Shown: positions 9,129 through 22,271 of the stretch, one piece after another
How positions within the stretch are numbered: position 1 is the first letter of the stretch
How the letters are laid out: the number at the start of each line of letters is the position of its first letter
NCBI RefSeq assembly: GCF_000384215.1
Contig: NZ_KB913032.1
Span: 3,737,665-3,801,664 of the forward strand
Length of the DNA stretch: 64,000 nucleotides
Reading direction: 5' to 3'
Origin: Amycolatopsis alba DSM 44262
Lineage (GTDB): Bacteria > Actinomycetota > Actinomycetes > Mycobacteriales > Pseudonocardiaceae
Made by a program: the position numbers and the translations under genes
The notes under the pieces: model-generated
The model's input: only the letters and a program-made list of their open reading frames with translations
What the model was told of the DNA's origin: nothing
Database searches by the model: none

Positions 9129-9167
9129 GCGCGAAGGAAGCGAAGTACGTGTAAGCGGCCTTCGCGC
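9129..9167 (+). terminator. Second hairpin bordering oriC
   Basis: A perfect 9-bp stem, GCGCGAAGG with CCTTCGCGC, around a 21-base loop and followed by TTTTCC. It could be a backup terminator that insulates oriC from dnaA transcription. Confidence 0.5.
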
Positions 9168-9169
9168 TT

Positions 9170-9660
9170 TTCCTTGTGTACAAAGGGAATCCACATGCTG
9201 TGGGTATCTTGTGCACAACTCGGCCAGGCGGGAGACCAGCGGCGATCCGGTTTCCGTCCACATCGCACTCACAGGCAATCCACAGCATTTCCACACCATG
9301 ATCCACATGCTGTCCCCAGGTTGCCCACATGTTGTGCACAAGGGTGACCCAAGCAGCTCGGATCACTCTCCCGAGCGATTCCGGTCACGAACCGGGCCCA
9401 CAGCCCCTGGGTACAAACCGGCTCAAGACTGGGGATAACTGTGGGGACAACTGTGGATGACTGTGGACAAATCGAGGGTCGCCCGAAACCATCCACGGAC
9501 GGCCCGAGCTGTCCACCGTCCGTACACACCCTGGGTCCACAGCCTCCGAGCCGTCCGGACCTGCGCGAACGAGGCTTGTCCACACAATCCACAACGCCTA
9601 TTACTACTGCTGTTCTTAGTTCTTCTTAAGAAGGGAATAAAACAAAAACAGGCGGAGGAC
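9170..9660. other. oriC: Chromosomal replication origin oriC
   Basis: The dnaA-dnaN intergenic region carries a dense set of DnaA boxes. Exact consensus copies are TTGTCCACA at 9576-9584 and its complement TGTGGACAA at 9462-9470. Many close variants occur: TTGTGCACA (twice), TTGCCCACA, CCGTCCACA, TGATCCACA, GGGTCCACA and CAATCCACA (9585-9593, abutting the consensus box). They lie in both orientations over about 400 bp, with an AT-rich stretch at the dnaN side. This matches the organisation known for Streptomyces and Mycobacterium oriC. Box strength and the exact functional borders are inferred. Confidence 0.92.
9598..9652. other. AT-rich stretch, candidate DNA-unwinding element
   Basis: A run rich in A/T (TTACTACTGC, TTCTTAGTTCTTCTTAAG, AATAAAACAAAAACA) that stands out sharply in this very GC-rich sequence. 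It begins immediately after the paired boxes at 9576-9593, the expected geometry for DnaA-driven melting. This is inferred from composition and position. Confidence 0.75.
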
Positions 9661-9903
9661 GAATCTGGGGACAGCCGTCGAGCCGTGTCGTCTTGTCGAC
9701 AAAAGCAAGGGGAGGCCGAGGTGACGCGGACCCCGGGGACGGCCTAACGTGGGTCCCTGCACCTGGTCTGCGTGTCGACGTGCGTTCGCGTCCTCGCACG
9801 GACCGAACGAACCTGCGAGGCACCTGGCCATCGCGCTCTCCGGCCGAGGTGACCCGTTGAGCTTTCGAGCCGTCAGGGGCTCGGCTGTCGAAAGGAAGCG
9901 CGC

Positions 9904-11037
9904 ATGAAGATCCGCGTCGAGCGTGACGGGCTGGCCGACGCCGTCGCGTGGGTGGCGAGAAGCCTCCCGTCGCGGCCTCCGGTCCCGGTTCTGGGCGGTG
10001 TCCTGCTCGATGCGGGATCCGACGGGACGAGTGACGCCCTCACCGTCTCCGGATTCGACTACGAGGTCTCCGCGACGGTCGGGGTCCCGGCCACCATCGC
10101 CGACGGCGGCCGCCTCCTGGTCTCCGGACGTCTGCTGGCCGACATCACCAAGTCGCTGCCCGCGCAGCCGGTCGAGATCTCCGTCGACGGTGCCCGCGCG
10201 ACCATCACCTGCGGCTCCGCGCGCTTCTCCTTGCCGACCATGCCGGTCGAGGACTACCCGCAGCTCCCGTCCCAGCCCGCCTTCGCCGGCGAACTCACCG
10301 GCGACGCGTTCGGCCAGGCCGTCACCCAGGTCGTCGTCGCCGCGGGCAAGGACGACACCCTCCCGATGCTGACCGGCATGCGGCTGGAGATCTCCGGCTC
10401 CTCGCTGACCCTGGTCGCCACCGACCGCTTCCGGCTCGCGATGCGCGAGTTCACCTGGGAGCCGGCCGAGGGTCTGTCCGACGCCGCCGTGCTCGTCCCG
10501 GCGCGCACGCTCGCCGAAGCCGCGAAGACGCTCGGTGCCAGCGGCGCCAAGATCCGCCTCGCGCTCGCCAGCGGCGAAGGGCTCCTGGGGCTCTCCGGTT
10601 CCGGTCGCTACACCACGACCCGGCTTCTCGACGCGGAGTTCCCGCCGTACCGGCAGCTGCTGCCCGCGCAGCACACGTCGCGCGCGGTCATCGAGGTCTC
10701 CGCGCTCGCCGAATCGATCAAGCGTGTTTCGCTGGTCGCCGAGCGTGGCACCCAGGTTCGGCTGGAGTTCAACGACGGTTCGCTGCGGCTCTCCGCCGGT
10801 GGCGACGACGAGGGTTCGGCCGAAGAAGAACTTCAGGTCGACTACGAGGGTGAGCCGGTGACCATCGCGTTCAACCCCGGCTACCTCGTCGACGGGCTCG
10901 GCGCGCTGAACGCGAACCGCGCGGAACTGACGTTCACCACTCCGAACCGGCCGGCGCTGATCAAGCCCGCCGACGAAGAGGGCAACGTCGTCCCCGGCTA
11001 CCTGTACCTGCTGATGCCGGTTCGCCTGCCGGGCTGA
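9904..11037 (+). CDS. dnaN: DNA polymerase III beta sliding clamp
   Basis: A 377-residue clamp that encircles DNA and tethers polymerase III and other factors through a hydrophobic pocket. The three tandem clamp folds are visible from N-terminus [34 protein letters not shown] to the C-terminal pocket and tail [12 protein letters not shown] (the conserved LMPxR motif). The length fits the family. The ATG follows an AAGGAAG Shine-Dalgarno. It sits directly after oriC, upstream of gnd and recF. Confidence 0.98.
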   Translation: MKIRVERDGLADAVAWVARSLPSRPPVPVLGGVLLDAGSDGTSDALTVSGFDYEVSATVGVPATIADGGRLLVSGRLLADITKSLPAQPVEISVDGARATITCGSARFSLPTMPVEDYPQLPSQPAFAGELTGDAFGQAVTQVVVAAGKDDTLPMLTGMRLEISGSSLTLVATDRFRLAMREFTWEPAEGLSDAAVLVPARTLAEAAKTLGASGAKIRLALASGEGLLGLSGSGRYTTTRLLDAEFPPYRQLLPAQHTSRAVIEVSALAESIKRVSLVAERGTQVRLEFNDGSLRLSAGGDDEGSAEEELQVDYEGEPVTIAFNPGYLVDGLGALNANRAELTFTTPNRPALIKPADEEGNVVPGYLYLLMPVRLPG

Positions 11038-11076
11038 CCGGTCTTTAGTTTTCTTTACGCACCAAAGGGGATCTTC

Positions 11077-11967
11077 ATGGCTCAGCTGGGACTCATCGGC
11101 CTCGGCAAAATGGGGTTCAACATGCGTGAGCGGCTGCGTGCGGCCGGTCACGAGGTGATCGGTTACGACCGCAACCCCGACGTCACCGACTCCACCTCAC
11201 TCGAGGACATGGTGTCCAAACTGGACGGTCCCCGGATCGTCTGGATCATGGTGCCCGCCGGTGAACCCACCCGGCAGACCGTCGCCGAACTCGGGAACCT
11301 GTTGTCCGACGGCGATCTCGTGATCGACGGCGGCAACTCGAAGTACACCGACGACAAGATCAACGGTGATCTCCTCGCGGCGAAGAACGTCGGCTACCTC
11401 GACTGCGGGGTTTCCGGTGGCGTGTGGGGCAAGGACAACGGCTACGGCCTGATGGTCGGCGGCGCGGCTTCGGACGTCGAAAAGGCCATGCCGATCTTCG
11501 ACGCGCTTCGCCCCGAGGGGCCGCGTGAAGAGGGTTTCTCGCACGCCGGCGCCGTCGGCTCCGGTCACTACGCGAAGATGATCCACAACGGCATCGAGTA
11601 CGGCATGATGCAGGCCTTCGCCGAAGGGTTCGAGCTGCTCGAAGCCGCGAAGGTCGTCGAGAACGTGCCCGCGGTGATCAAGGGCTGGCAGCGCGGGACG
11701 GTCGTCCGCTCGTGGCTGCTCGACCTGCTCGTCCGCGCGCTCGACGAGGACCCGGAGCTGGACGACCTCGAAGGCTATGTCGAGGATTCCGGCGAAGGCC
11801 GGTGGACCCTCGAAGAGGCGATCAACAACGCGGTCCCGGCGCCGGTCATCTCGGCCGCGCTGTTCGCGCGGTTCGCCTCGCGCCAGGAGGACTCCGCCGC
11901 CATGCGGGCCGTCGCCGCGCTGCGCAACCAGTTCGGCGGCCATTCCGTGAAGAAGGTCGGCGGCTAG
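11077..11967 (+). CDS. gnd: 6-phosphogluconate dehydrogenase (decarboxylating), short form
   Basis: A 296-residue enzyme that converts 6-phosphogluconate to ribulose 5-phosphate, CO2 and reduced cofactor in the pentose phosphate pathway. The Rossmann motif [13 protein letters not shown] is at residues 4-16, the cofactor region IVWIMVPAG near 55, the substrate-binding [12 protein letters not shown] near 85, [20 protein letters not shown] near 112, and the catalytic Lys in [16 protein letters not shown] near 170. At about 300 residues it is the short, YqeC-like form, generally linked to NAD preference. Its place between dnaN and recF is typical for Pseudonocardiaceae and streptomycetes. Confidence 0.93.
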   Translation: MAQLGLIGLGKMGFNMRERLRAAGHEVIGYDRNPDVTDSTSLEDMVSKLDGPRIVWIMVPAGEPTRQTVAELGNLLSDGDLVIDGGNSKYTDDKINGDLLAAKNVGYLDCGVSGGVWGKDNGYGLMVGGAASDVEKAMPIFDALRPEGPREEGFSHAGAVGSGHYAKMIHNGIEYGMMQAFAEGFELLEAAKVVENVPAVIKGWQRGTVVRSWLLDLLVRALDEDPELDDLEGYVEDSGEGRWTLEEAINNAVPAPVISAALFARFASRQEDSAAMRAVAALRNQFGGHSVKKVGG

Positions 11968-11975
11968 GTAGCGGA

Positions 11976-13130
11976 TTGCATCTCAGACATCTCCAGGTCA
12001 CCGACTTCCGGTCCTGGCCACAAGCCGATCTCGCGCTCGAACCCGGCCCGACCGTCCTCGTCGGACAGAACGGCCGCGGCAAGACGAACCTCCTCGAGGC
12101 GATCGGCTACATCGCGACCCTGGGTTCGCATCGCGTCGCGACCGACGCGCCGTTGGTGCGGCACGGGTGCGAACGCGCGCTGATCAGGGTCGCGGTGGTC
12201 AACGACGACCGCGAACTGACGGTCGAGCTGGAGATCACCCCCGGCAAGGCGAACCGGGCGCGGATCAACCGCGGCTCGGTCGGCAAGCCGCGTGACGTGC
12301 TCGGGATCCTGCGCACGGTGCTGTTCTCCCCGGAGGATCTGGCACTCGTGCGCGGGGATCCGGGGGAGCGCCGCCGGTTCATGGACGAACTCCTCGTGCT
12401 GCGCGCGCCCCGGTACGCCGGGGTCCGTGCCGACTACGAGAAGGTGCTGAAGCAGCGGAACGCCCTCCTCAAGACAGCCGGTAAGCGGCGTACGGGGCGC
12501 GAAGACCCGTACGCGTTGTCGACGCTCGACGTGTGGGACGACCATCTGGCCGTGGCGGGTGCCGCGTTGCTGGCCGCCCGGCTCAACCTGATCGCGGATC
12601 TCGCGCCGTACGCGGCGGCCGCGTACATGGGGGTCGCTCCCGACTCGAGACCGGCGAAGATCGCGTACAAGTCGAGCCTCGGCGAAGCGATGCCGGAGGG
12701 ATACGGCGTTCCGGACGGTACTCGCGCTGACGAAGCCGTCCTCAAGGAAGTGCTGGTCGAGGCGCTGAAACGGTCCCGGAACCTGGAGCTGGAGCGCGGG
12801 GTGAGCATGGTCGGCCCGCACCGGGACGAACTCGATCTCATCCTCGGCGAAGCACCGGCGAAGGGCTACGCGAGCCATGGGGAGTCCTGGTCGTTCGCCC
12901 TCGCACTGCGTCTGGGAAGCTACGAGCTCCTGCGTGGCGAGGCCGGGGAACCGGTGCTTCTGCTGGATGATGTGTTCGCCGAGCTGGACCGGCGTCGCCG
13001 GGCCCGGCTGGCGGAGGTGGCGGCCGGTGCCGAGCAGGTACTGGTGACCGCCGCCGTGGACGAGGACGTACCCGCCGAGCTGGCCGGGCACCGATTCCTC
13101 GTGGCAGATGGTGAGATCAACCGTGGGTGA
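11976..13130 (+). CDS. recF: DNA replication and repair protein RecF
   Basis: A 384-residue SMC-like ATPase that helps load RecA at single-strand gaps. Walker [16 protein letters not shown] lies at about residues 30-44, the ABC-type signature is in the C-terminal half ([19 protein letters not shown]), and Walker B is [15 protein letters not shown] near 325. The N-terminus [20 protein letters not shown] is the family hallmark. It is reached from a TTG at 11976, 8 bp after the gnd stop, with GGTAGCGG upstream. Longer in-frame extensions run through gnd in another frame and are rejected. Confidence 0.95.
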   Translation: MHLRHLQVTDFRSWPQADLALEPGPTVLVGQNGRGKTNLLEAIGYIATLGSHRVATDAPLVRHGCERALIRVAVVNDDRELTVELEITPGKANRARINRGSVGKPRDVLGILRTVLFSPEDLALVRGDPGERRRFMDELLVLRAPRYAGVRADYEKVLKQRNALLKTAGKRRTGREDPYALSTLDVWDDHLAVAGAALLAARLNLIADLAPYAAAAYMGVAPDSRPAKIAYKSSLGEAMPEGYGVPDGTRADEAVLKEVLVEALKRSRNLELERGVSMVGPHRDELDLILGEAPAKGYASHGESWSFALALRLGSYELLRGEAGEPVLLLDDVFAELDRRRRARLAEVAAGAEQVLVTAAVDEDVPAELAGHRFLVADGEINRG

Positions 13131-13151
13131 TCCGCGCGGCGGACACCACGG

Positions 13152-13895
13152 GTGATCGGCGCCACAGCAGTTGCCCACCGATCTGGGGACAAACCTGTGG
13201 ACAGTGTGGATAACACCGTGAACGCGTTATCGCCCCGCGTGACCAAAGGGCCTGATAAGCGGCTTGACACCCCCCGCTCGGGCGGTAACCCGAGTGAGGG
13301 AGCCTTGTTCGACACGCAGAGTGAACGAGCGCCGGTATCGAACGGCCCAACCGGTACTGAAGGCAATGAGCCGACTACCGGTCGTGACCTCGCGCGCGCC
13401 GCCCTGGACGCCGCGAAGGCCAAAGCGAAGGCTCGCGGAGTTGAACCAGGCGTCCGTCGCGGCCGTATCACCGGTGGAGGGTCCGGGGCGAACGGCCAGA
13501 GCTCGCGACGTCGTCGCTGGTCAGGGCCGGGTGCCGATATCCGTGACCCGCAACCGCTCGGCAGGCTCGCCTCCCGGATCGCGGTCGACCGCGGCTGGAA
13601 CACGCGGCTGGCCAACGGTCAGGTCTTCGGCCACTGGGCCCGGCTTGTGGGTGAAGAGGTCGCCGAGCACGCTCAGCCCGTCGCCCTGAAAGACGGCGAG
13701 CTGACAGTGCGCGCCAGCTCGACGGCGTGGGCGACGCAGCTTCGCCTGCTTCAGAGCCAGCTGCTGGCGAAGATCGCGAAAGGCGTCGGGCACGGCGTGG
13801 TGAAGAAGATGCGGATCCAGGGGCCGACGGCGCCGAGCTGGCGGAAAGGGCCGCGGCACGTCCCAGGACGTGGTCCGCGTGACACGTACGGCTGA
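13152..13895 (+). CDS. dciA: DciA-type helicase loader (DUF721)
   Basis: A 247-residue protein whose C-terminal 110 residues ([24 protein letters not shown] onward, with [29 protein letters not shown] and the [15 protein letters not shown] helix) form the DUF721/DciA KH-like domain. DciA interacts with the replicative helicase DnaB and is thought to aid its loading in bacteria lacking DnaC. The N-terminal 130 residues are disordered and basic/low-complexity. The start is uncertain: GTG 13152 is used; GTGs at about 13198 and 13206 are alternatives. DnaA boxes overlap this 5' end. Confidence 0.88.
   Translation: MIGATAVAHRSGDKPVDSVDNTVNALSPRVTKGPDKRLDTPRSGGNPSEGALFDTQSERAPVSNGPTGTEGNEPTTGRDLARAALDAAKAKAKARGVEPGVRRGRITGGGSGANGQSSRRRRWSGPGADIRDPQPLGRLASRIAVDRGWNTRLANGQVFGHWARLVGEEVAEHAQPVALKDGELTVRASSTAWATQLRLLQSQLLAKIAKGVGHGVVKKMRIQGPTAPSWRKGPRHVPGRGPRDTYG
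13196..13213 (-). promoter_or_regulatory. Two abutting DnaA boxes at the 5' end of dciA
   Basis: TGTGGACAG and TGTGGATAA lie head to tail with no gap; the second is the complement of TTATCCACA, a classical strong DnaA box. They overlap the proposed start region of the helicase-loader gene, outside oriC. Confidence 0.55.
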
Positions 13896-14015
13896 CCCGA
13901 CTTGCGCTTCGCCGCGTCTGTGCTTCGAAGACCGTGCCGCCAAAGCCCCGAGAAGCCGCTCAGAGTGCTTCGCGAACGTCAAGACTCTTCTTCGAACGAA
14001 TTAGCGCGCCTGTGA

Positions 14016-16082
<2,067 letters not shown>

Positions 16083-16131
16083 GCGTCCCCGTTCTTTGTC
16101 CCCTTAGGACTGCTCCCACGAGAAGGACCTC

Positions 16132-18654
<2,523 letters not shown>

Positions 18655-18690
18655 GCGACGCCCCACGTACTGGGTAAGGACTGACACCTC

Positions 18691-19377
18691 GTGACACCAT
18701 CCGAGAAGCCCGAAGCAGGCGGCGCGCAAGCGGGTTCGTCGAGCCCGCCCTGGCAGCGTGACAGCGGTGCCGGGGAACCCGAAGGCTCCAGTGAGCAGAC
18801 GGTCTCGGTGTCTTCGGTCGCCACCGAAGACGTGGCCCACTCGGAACCGAAGCAGGATGCGACAACTGTGACCGACTACCACGGGGTAAGTGGTACCGCC
18901 GCGAAGAGGCTCTTCGGCGACAGCGGAGAAGGCGAACCCGCCTCCTCCGCCATCCCGTCGGCCTCCCGCACCCGTGCCACCCCCACCGCGCTCCGGCGCC
19001 CCGGCCGCGGACCACGTCGCGCCAGCCTGCAGATCAAACGCTTCGACCCCTGGTCGGTGCTGAAACTGTCCCTCGTCCTCGGTGTCGCGCTGTTCTTCGT
19101 GTGGCTCGTCGCGGTCGGCGTCCTGTACACCGTCCTCGACGGCATGGGCGTCTGGGACAAACTCAACGGGACCTACTCGTCGCTCGTCGGCGGAGAAGGG
19201 GCCGACGCGCCGGCCGACCCGTTGATCAGCGCCGGTCGCGTCTTCGGGATCGCGGCCATCCTCGGCGCCATCAACATCGTGCTGATCTCGGCCCTCGCCA
19301 CCGTCAGCGCGTTCATCTACAACGTCTCCGCCGACCTCGCCGGAGGCCTGGAAGTGACCCTTTCCGAACGAGAGTGA
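18691..19377 (+). CDS. DUF3566 membrane protein
   Basis: A 228-residue protein. Residues 1-105 are disordered, Ser/Glu/Thr/Pro-rich and cytoplasmic; the C-terminal half is the DUF3566 domain with two transmembrane helices (LSLVLGVALFFVWLVAVGVLY near 127-147 and GIAAILGAINIVLISALATV near 187-206). It follows gyrA by 36 bp, as does the homologue Rv0007 in M. tuberculosis. The function is not known; the conserved position suggests a cell-envelope or division role. GTG start. Confidence 0.9.
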   Translation: MTPSEKPEAGGAQAGSSSPPWQRDSGAGEPEGSSEQTVSVSSVATEDVAHSEPKQDATTVTDYHGVSGTAAKRLFGDSGEGEPASSAIPSASRTRATPTALRRPGRGPRRASLQIKRFDPWSVLKLSLVLGVALFFVWLVAVGVLYTVLDGMGVWDKLNGTYSSLVGGEGADAPADPLISAGRVFGIAAILGAINIVLISALATVSAFIYNVSADLAGGLEVTLSERE

Positions 19378-19382
19378 CCCGG

Positions 19383-19410
19383 TTACAGGACGCCGAAAGG
19401 CGTCCTGTAA
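19383..19410 (+). terminator. Terminator-type hairpin before tRNA-Ile
   Basis: A perfect 12-bp stem, TTACAGGACGCC with GGCGTCCTGTAA, closed by a GAAA tetraloop and followed by TCTTCTCC. It lies 6 bp after the stop of the DUF3566 gene, so it ends the gyrB-gyrA transcript. Confidence 0.85.
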
Positions 19411-19424
19411 TCTTCTCCTCGTTC

Positions 19425-19498
19425 GGGCCCATAGCTCAGGCGGTTAGAGCGCTTCGCTGATAACGAAGAGGTCCCAGGTTCAAGTCCTGGTGGGCCCA
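19425..19498 (+). tRNA. ileT: tRNA-Ile (anticodon GAT)
   Basis: A 74-nt cloverleaf. The acceptor GGGCCCA pairs with TGGGCCC; the anticodon arm is CTTCG-CTGATAA-CGAAG; the T arm contains GGTTCAAGTCC. The CCA end is not fully encoded (ACC follows). The position after the gyrA/DUF3566 genes matches ileT of M. tuberculosis. Confidence 0.97.
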
Positions 19499-19505
19499 CC
19501 CGATT

Positions 19506-19552
19506 CGCCCGGTCGTGTTTGCGGACAACGCAAACCTCGATCGGGTGTTTTT
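19506..19552 (+). terminator. Terminator of tRNA-Ile
   Basis: An outer CCCG..CGGG stem encloses an inner perfect TTTGCG-GACAA-CGCAAA hairpin and is followed by TGTTTTT, one of the few true T-tracts in the window. Confidence 0.8.
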
Positions 19553-19557
19553 CGTTT

Positions 19558-19607
19558 CTGGGGGTCGAACCCCCAGACCCCCGCCAGGGAGGGCTTCGCC
19601 CCCCTGG
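19558..19607. repeat. GC-rich twin-hairpin repeat downstream of tRNA-Ile
   Basis: Two consecutive stems: CTGGGGGT-CGA-ACCCCCAG, and CCAGGG..GGGC-TTCG-GCCC..CCCTGG with a single mismatched base on each side. A related stem with compensatory changes occurs after tRNA-Leu. The rest of this 300-bp interval holds a C/G-biased stretch and a parS-like palindrome, but no gene. Confidence 0.65.
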
Positions 19608-19729
19608 ACCCCCCAGGCGTTGGGCGCGTGGCCGTTGTGGGTGTGTGGGTGTTGCTTGGGAAGAGAGTTGGGGGTGGGGGTGTTGTGGAGTAGGGCCCTG
19701 CCGGACTTCTCTTCCCGGCAGGGTCTTTG

Positions 19730-19743
19730 GTTCCACGTGGAAC
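19730..19743. other. parS-like perfect palindrome
   Basis: GTTCCACGTGGAAC (extended GGTTCCACGTGGAACC) equals parS with a symmetric T-to-C/A-to-G change in each half. parS site 1 is the exact intermediate form. ParB binding is inferred and untested. Confidence 0.45.
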
Positions 19744-19801
19744 CTCGTGCAGTAGCATCGGTGGGTAAGCGGAGCAACTCGGCAGGAAGAGGGGGCTTCT
19801 G

Positions 19802-19990
19802 ATGAAGAAGCTGTTGGCACTCGCGGTCATCGCGGGCGGCGTGCTGTTCGTGATCAAGCGCAACAAGGCCGCCAAGGCCGAGGCCGACCTCTGGCGTGAG
19901 GCCACCGCGCCGACCGAGCGCCCGCTCGGCTCCGTTTCCACCAACGGAAGCGCCCCGACCAAGGCCGCGGACGCGTCCCGCAACAACTGA
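19802..19990 (+). CDS. DLW-39 family small protein
   Basis: A 62-residue protein. The N-terminus KKLLALAVIAGGVLFVIKRNKA is a membrane-anchoring hydrophobic segment followed by a basic stretch, then EADLWREATAP, the diagnostic DLW motif of this small actinobacterial family. The C-terminal tail is low-complexity. The gene lies between tRNA-Ile and tRNA-Ala. The function is unknown. The ATG follows GGAAGAGGGGG. Confidence 0.85.
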   Translation: MKKLLALAVIAGGVLFVIKRNKAAKAEADLWREATAPTERPLGSVSTNGSAPTKAADASRNN

Positions 19991-20027
19991 TTTCGGCGCG
20001 GGCGGTTATCATGATCGCCTGCGACCG

Positions 20028-20100
20028 GGGGCTGTAGCTCAATTGGTAGAGCACCGCCTTTGCAAGGCGGGGGTCAGGGGTTCGATTCCCCTCAGCTCCA
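20028..20100 (+). tRNA. alaT: tRNA-Ala (anticodon TGC)
   Basis: A 73-nt cloverleaf. The acceptor GGGGCTG pairs with CAGCTCC (one G-U); the anticodon arm is CCGCC-TTTGCAA-GGCGG; the T arm is GGGGTTCGATTCCCC. CCA is not encoded. Its pairing with ileT near gyrA is the conserved actinobacterial arrangement. Confidence 0.97.
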
Positions 20101-20110
20101 CTCGTCATCG

Positions 20111-20149
20111 AAAGAGCCCTGCTCGGGTGAAACGCGAGCAGGGCTCTTT
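20111..20149 (+). terminator. Terminator of tRNA-Ala
   Basis: A perfect 15-bp stem, AAAGAGCCCTGCTCG with its complement, with a 9-base loop and ending in CTCTTTCG. Confidence 0.9.
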
Positions 20150-20266
20150 CGTGTTCGCGCGACGGCCCGGTGACGTTCGTCACCGGATGCGGATCACCAA
20201 GTCGGACTCTCAGCCAAGTCAACGCTGCTTACATGGGGGTGGAATTCCGGACAGCGAGGTGGAATC

Positions 20267-20641
20267 ATGATCGGTTTCGAAACCGACCTCGACGATCTCA
20301 GGGCGTCGAGTCAGGAACTTCAGAAGGCCGCCGATGGGGCAGGTGCCGCCCATGCGGCCGTGAGCAAACAGGACGTGGCGGTCTCGGACACCTCGCCCGT
20401 CGGCAGGCTCCTGCCAGGCATGTTCCAGCCGGACACCCCTTTCGGCGGGACCTTGGGGATGCGGGAAGTCGCGAACGCATACGAAGAACACCGTGCGGCC
20501 GTGCAAAAGATGCTCGCGAAGCTCCACGAGAGCACCCAGCAGGCCAGCCGTGCGCTGGAGCGCGTCGCCGAGCTGTACGAATCGGTCGACGAGGACAACA
20601 GGCAGCGCGTCAACCGCGCCGCGCACGGGACTCAGGGGTAG
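20267..20641 (+). CDS. WXG100/ESX-like small helical protein
   Basis: A 124-residue, almost entirely helical protein with a loop interrupting two helices (about residues 38-62, rich in Pro/Gly). It has no signal peptide. The C-terminal helix contains AELYESVDEDNRQ, which matches the YxxxD/E type VII secretion signal found after the second helix of ESX substrates and partners. No canonical WXG turn is present. It is the first gene of a three-gene operon with an associated YbaB-like gene. A role as an ESX-type substrate or toxin-partner chaperone is inference. Confidence 0.65.
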   Translation: MIGFETDLDDLRASSQELQKAADGAGAAHAAVSKQDVAVSDTSPVGRLLPGMFQPDTPFGGTLGMREVANAYEEHRAAVQKMLAKLHESTQQASRALERVAELYESVDEDNRQRVNRAAHGTQG

Positions 20642-20648
20642 CGCGAAC

Positions 20649-21698
20649 ATGGACGAGTACTTCGGCGCACTGAACACCCAGAGCACCTTTGCTTTCGGGG
20701 AAGGCCGAGAAGAACTTCTCGAAGGAATCTCCAACGACCTCCGCAAGGGAGCCAACAACGCGCTCGACGCGGTCGAGATGCTGCAGATGTCGCAGCTGGG
20801 CATCGGGATCGGGGCGGACTACGACGGCGAAAGCGCGAAGAAGGAAGTCGCCGGCCTGTTCCGTGAATTCGCCGACGCCGACATCGACTACAACTCGAAC
20901 TCCAGTCTGCAGCGGATGATCGAGGGCTACGAAAAAATCTGGCACGACTTCGCGGACAAGTCGAAGGTACCGCTGGATCGTTCGCTCCTCCTCCTGCGTC
21001 TGTGGCGAGGTGAAGGGGCTGAGGCCGCGAAGACCTACATCACCGAACTCGTGAACGTCTACGGCCGTGTCGGCACGAAGCTCACGGTGCTGGAAAGCGA
21101 CCTGGTCGCGGCGAGGGAGGCTGTCGCGACCGCACGGTTCGACCTGACGAAACTCTCCTTCGAATTCAAGGTCGCCACGGAGAAGTATCTGAGGGAAAAG
21201 GAAAACCTGAACGAGGCCCTCTTCTACAAGGTCCTCGCGGCCGGGTTCGCCGCCGCGGTCACCGGTCTGCTCGCGGTGGCCACCGCGGGTATCGCGGCAC
21301 CGGCGGGCGCGGCGGTGTGGACGGCCGCGCAAGGCGCGCTCATCGCCGGGCAGACCGCGGGTGCGGCGCTCGCCGTGGGCATCGAGGGGCAGGGGCAACT
21401 CACCGGCGACAACCCTCGTTCGATCTACAAGAGCTTCATGGACAACGTGGATCTCATCAGGGAAGGCATGTTCCGCACGGCTGACACGCTCGTGTCGAGG
21501 ATCCGGACCGAGATCAACGATCTCCCGGTCATCCCCGAACCGCCGGACGTCAGCCCCGGCGAGACCTTCGACCCGGAGAACTTCGAGACCGACAAGACGG
21601 ACAAGGGGACCGAGAAGCGGGTCAGGGACAGGAACATCGACATCTCGGAAGAGGGTGAGTTCCAGGAACCGCCACGGGAACTCTCCCCGCTCGAATGA
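20649..21698 (+). CDS. Large helical protein with central hydrophobic hairpin (ESX-associated candidate)
   Basis: A 349-residue protein that I do not recognise as a named family. Residues 1-190 are helical with long heptad-like stretches; residues about 195-245 are strongly hydrophobic Ala/Gly-rich (VLAAGFAAAVTGLLAVATAG and AAVWTAAQGALIAGQTAGAA), suggesting a membrane-inserting hairpin; the last 60 residues are acidic and Pro-rich. The start ATG lies 8 bp after the upstream stop and the end overlaps the next gene by ATGA. The architecture resembles PPE-like or polymorphic-toxin delivery proteins exported by ESX systems, but no toxin motif is visible. Confidence 0.6.
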   Translation: MDEYFGALNTQSTFAFGEGREELLEGISNDLRKGANNALDAVEMLQMSQLGIGIGADYDGESAKKEVAGLFREFADADIDYNSNSSLQRMIEGYEKIWHDFADKSKVPLDRSLLLLRLWRGEGAEAAKTYITELVNVYGRVGTKLTVLESDLVAAREAVATARFDLTKLSFEFKVATEKYLREKENLNEALFYKVLAAGFAAAVTGLLAVATAGIAAPAGAAVWTAAQGALIAGQTAGAALAVGIEGQGQLTGDNPRSIYKSFMDNVDLIREGMFRTADTLVSRIRTEINDLPVIPEPPDVSPGETFDPENFETDKTDKGTEKRVRDRNIDISEEGEFQEPPRELSPLE

Positions 21699-22186
21699 GT
21701 CAGCCGAAACCACCGGCGGACCGGCAGGCGATGGTCGAGGCGCTCGCGGCGTTGTCGATCGAGGCGACGTCACCGGACGGTGCCGTTTCCGTTTCGGTCA
21801 ACACCGACGGCGTGATGACGCGGCTCAGAGTCAGTGACTCCGCGTCGCGGATGTCGCCCGCCGAGATCGCGGACGCCGTCATGCGGACCTACCAGGAAGC
21901 GCAGCAAGGATCCGCGAAACGCAGCGCGGAACTGATGGCGCCGCTCGGCAACGCCGGGTACATCACCGACAGGCTCCGCTGGCGGCTCGGGTTCACGCCG
22001 TCGTACCAGGACACGGGCGAAAAACCTTCCCCCGTGTCGCCCCGGACACCGGCGGACACGGAGAACGTCGTGCTCAAGGACCGCTCGGAAGAACCCGCCG
22101 GTCCGGACCAGGACGAGCAGCCCGCGCCGGCGGAATCCGACGACCAGTACTACGAGCAAGGCCTGCGGTACAACCCGTCCTGGTAA
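21695..22186 (+). CDS. YbaB/EbfC-like nucleoid-associated family protein
   Basis: A 163-residue protein. Residues 1-90 fit the YbaB/EbfC DNA-binding fold: a beta hairpin (AVSVSVNTDGVMTRLRVS) followed by the long helix PAEIADAVMRTYQEAQQGSAK. The C-terminal half is disordered and acidic and ends YYEQGLRYNPSW. In actinobacteria such proteins often accompany WXG100/ESX-like genes. Coupled by ATGA to the preceding gene. The role in this operon (transcription, or binding the partner) is not shown by the sequence. Confidence 0.65.
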   Translation: MSQPKPPADRQAMVEALAALSIEATSPDGAVSVSVNTDGVMTRLRVSDSASRMSPAEIADAVMRTYQEAQQGSAKRSAELMAPLGNAGYITDRLRWRLGFTPSYQDTGEKPSPVSPRTPADTENVVLKDRSEEPAGPDQDEQPAPAESDDQYYEQGLRYNPSW

Positions 22187-22271
22187 TACGGCCTTGCGCT
22201 CAACCGCGCTTCAGTTTGCACCCTGGTTCCGGCGGCGCCACTCCGGCGCGGCCGGGACCGGAAGGGTTGCG

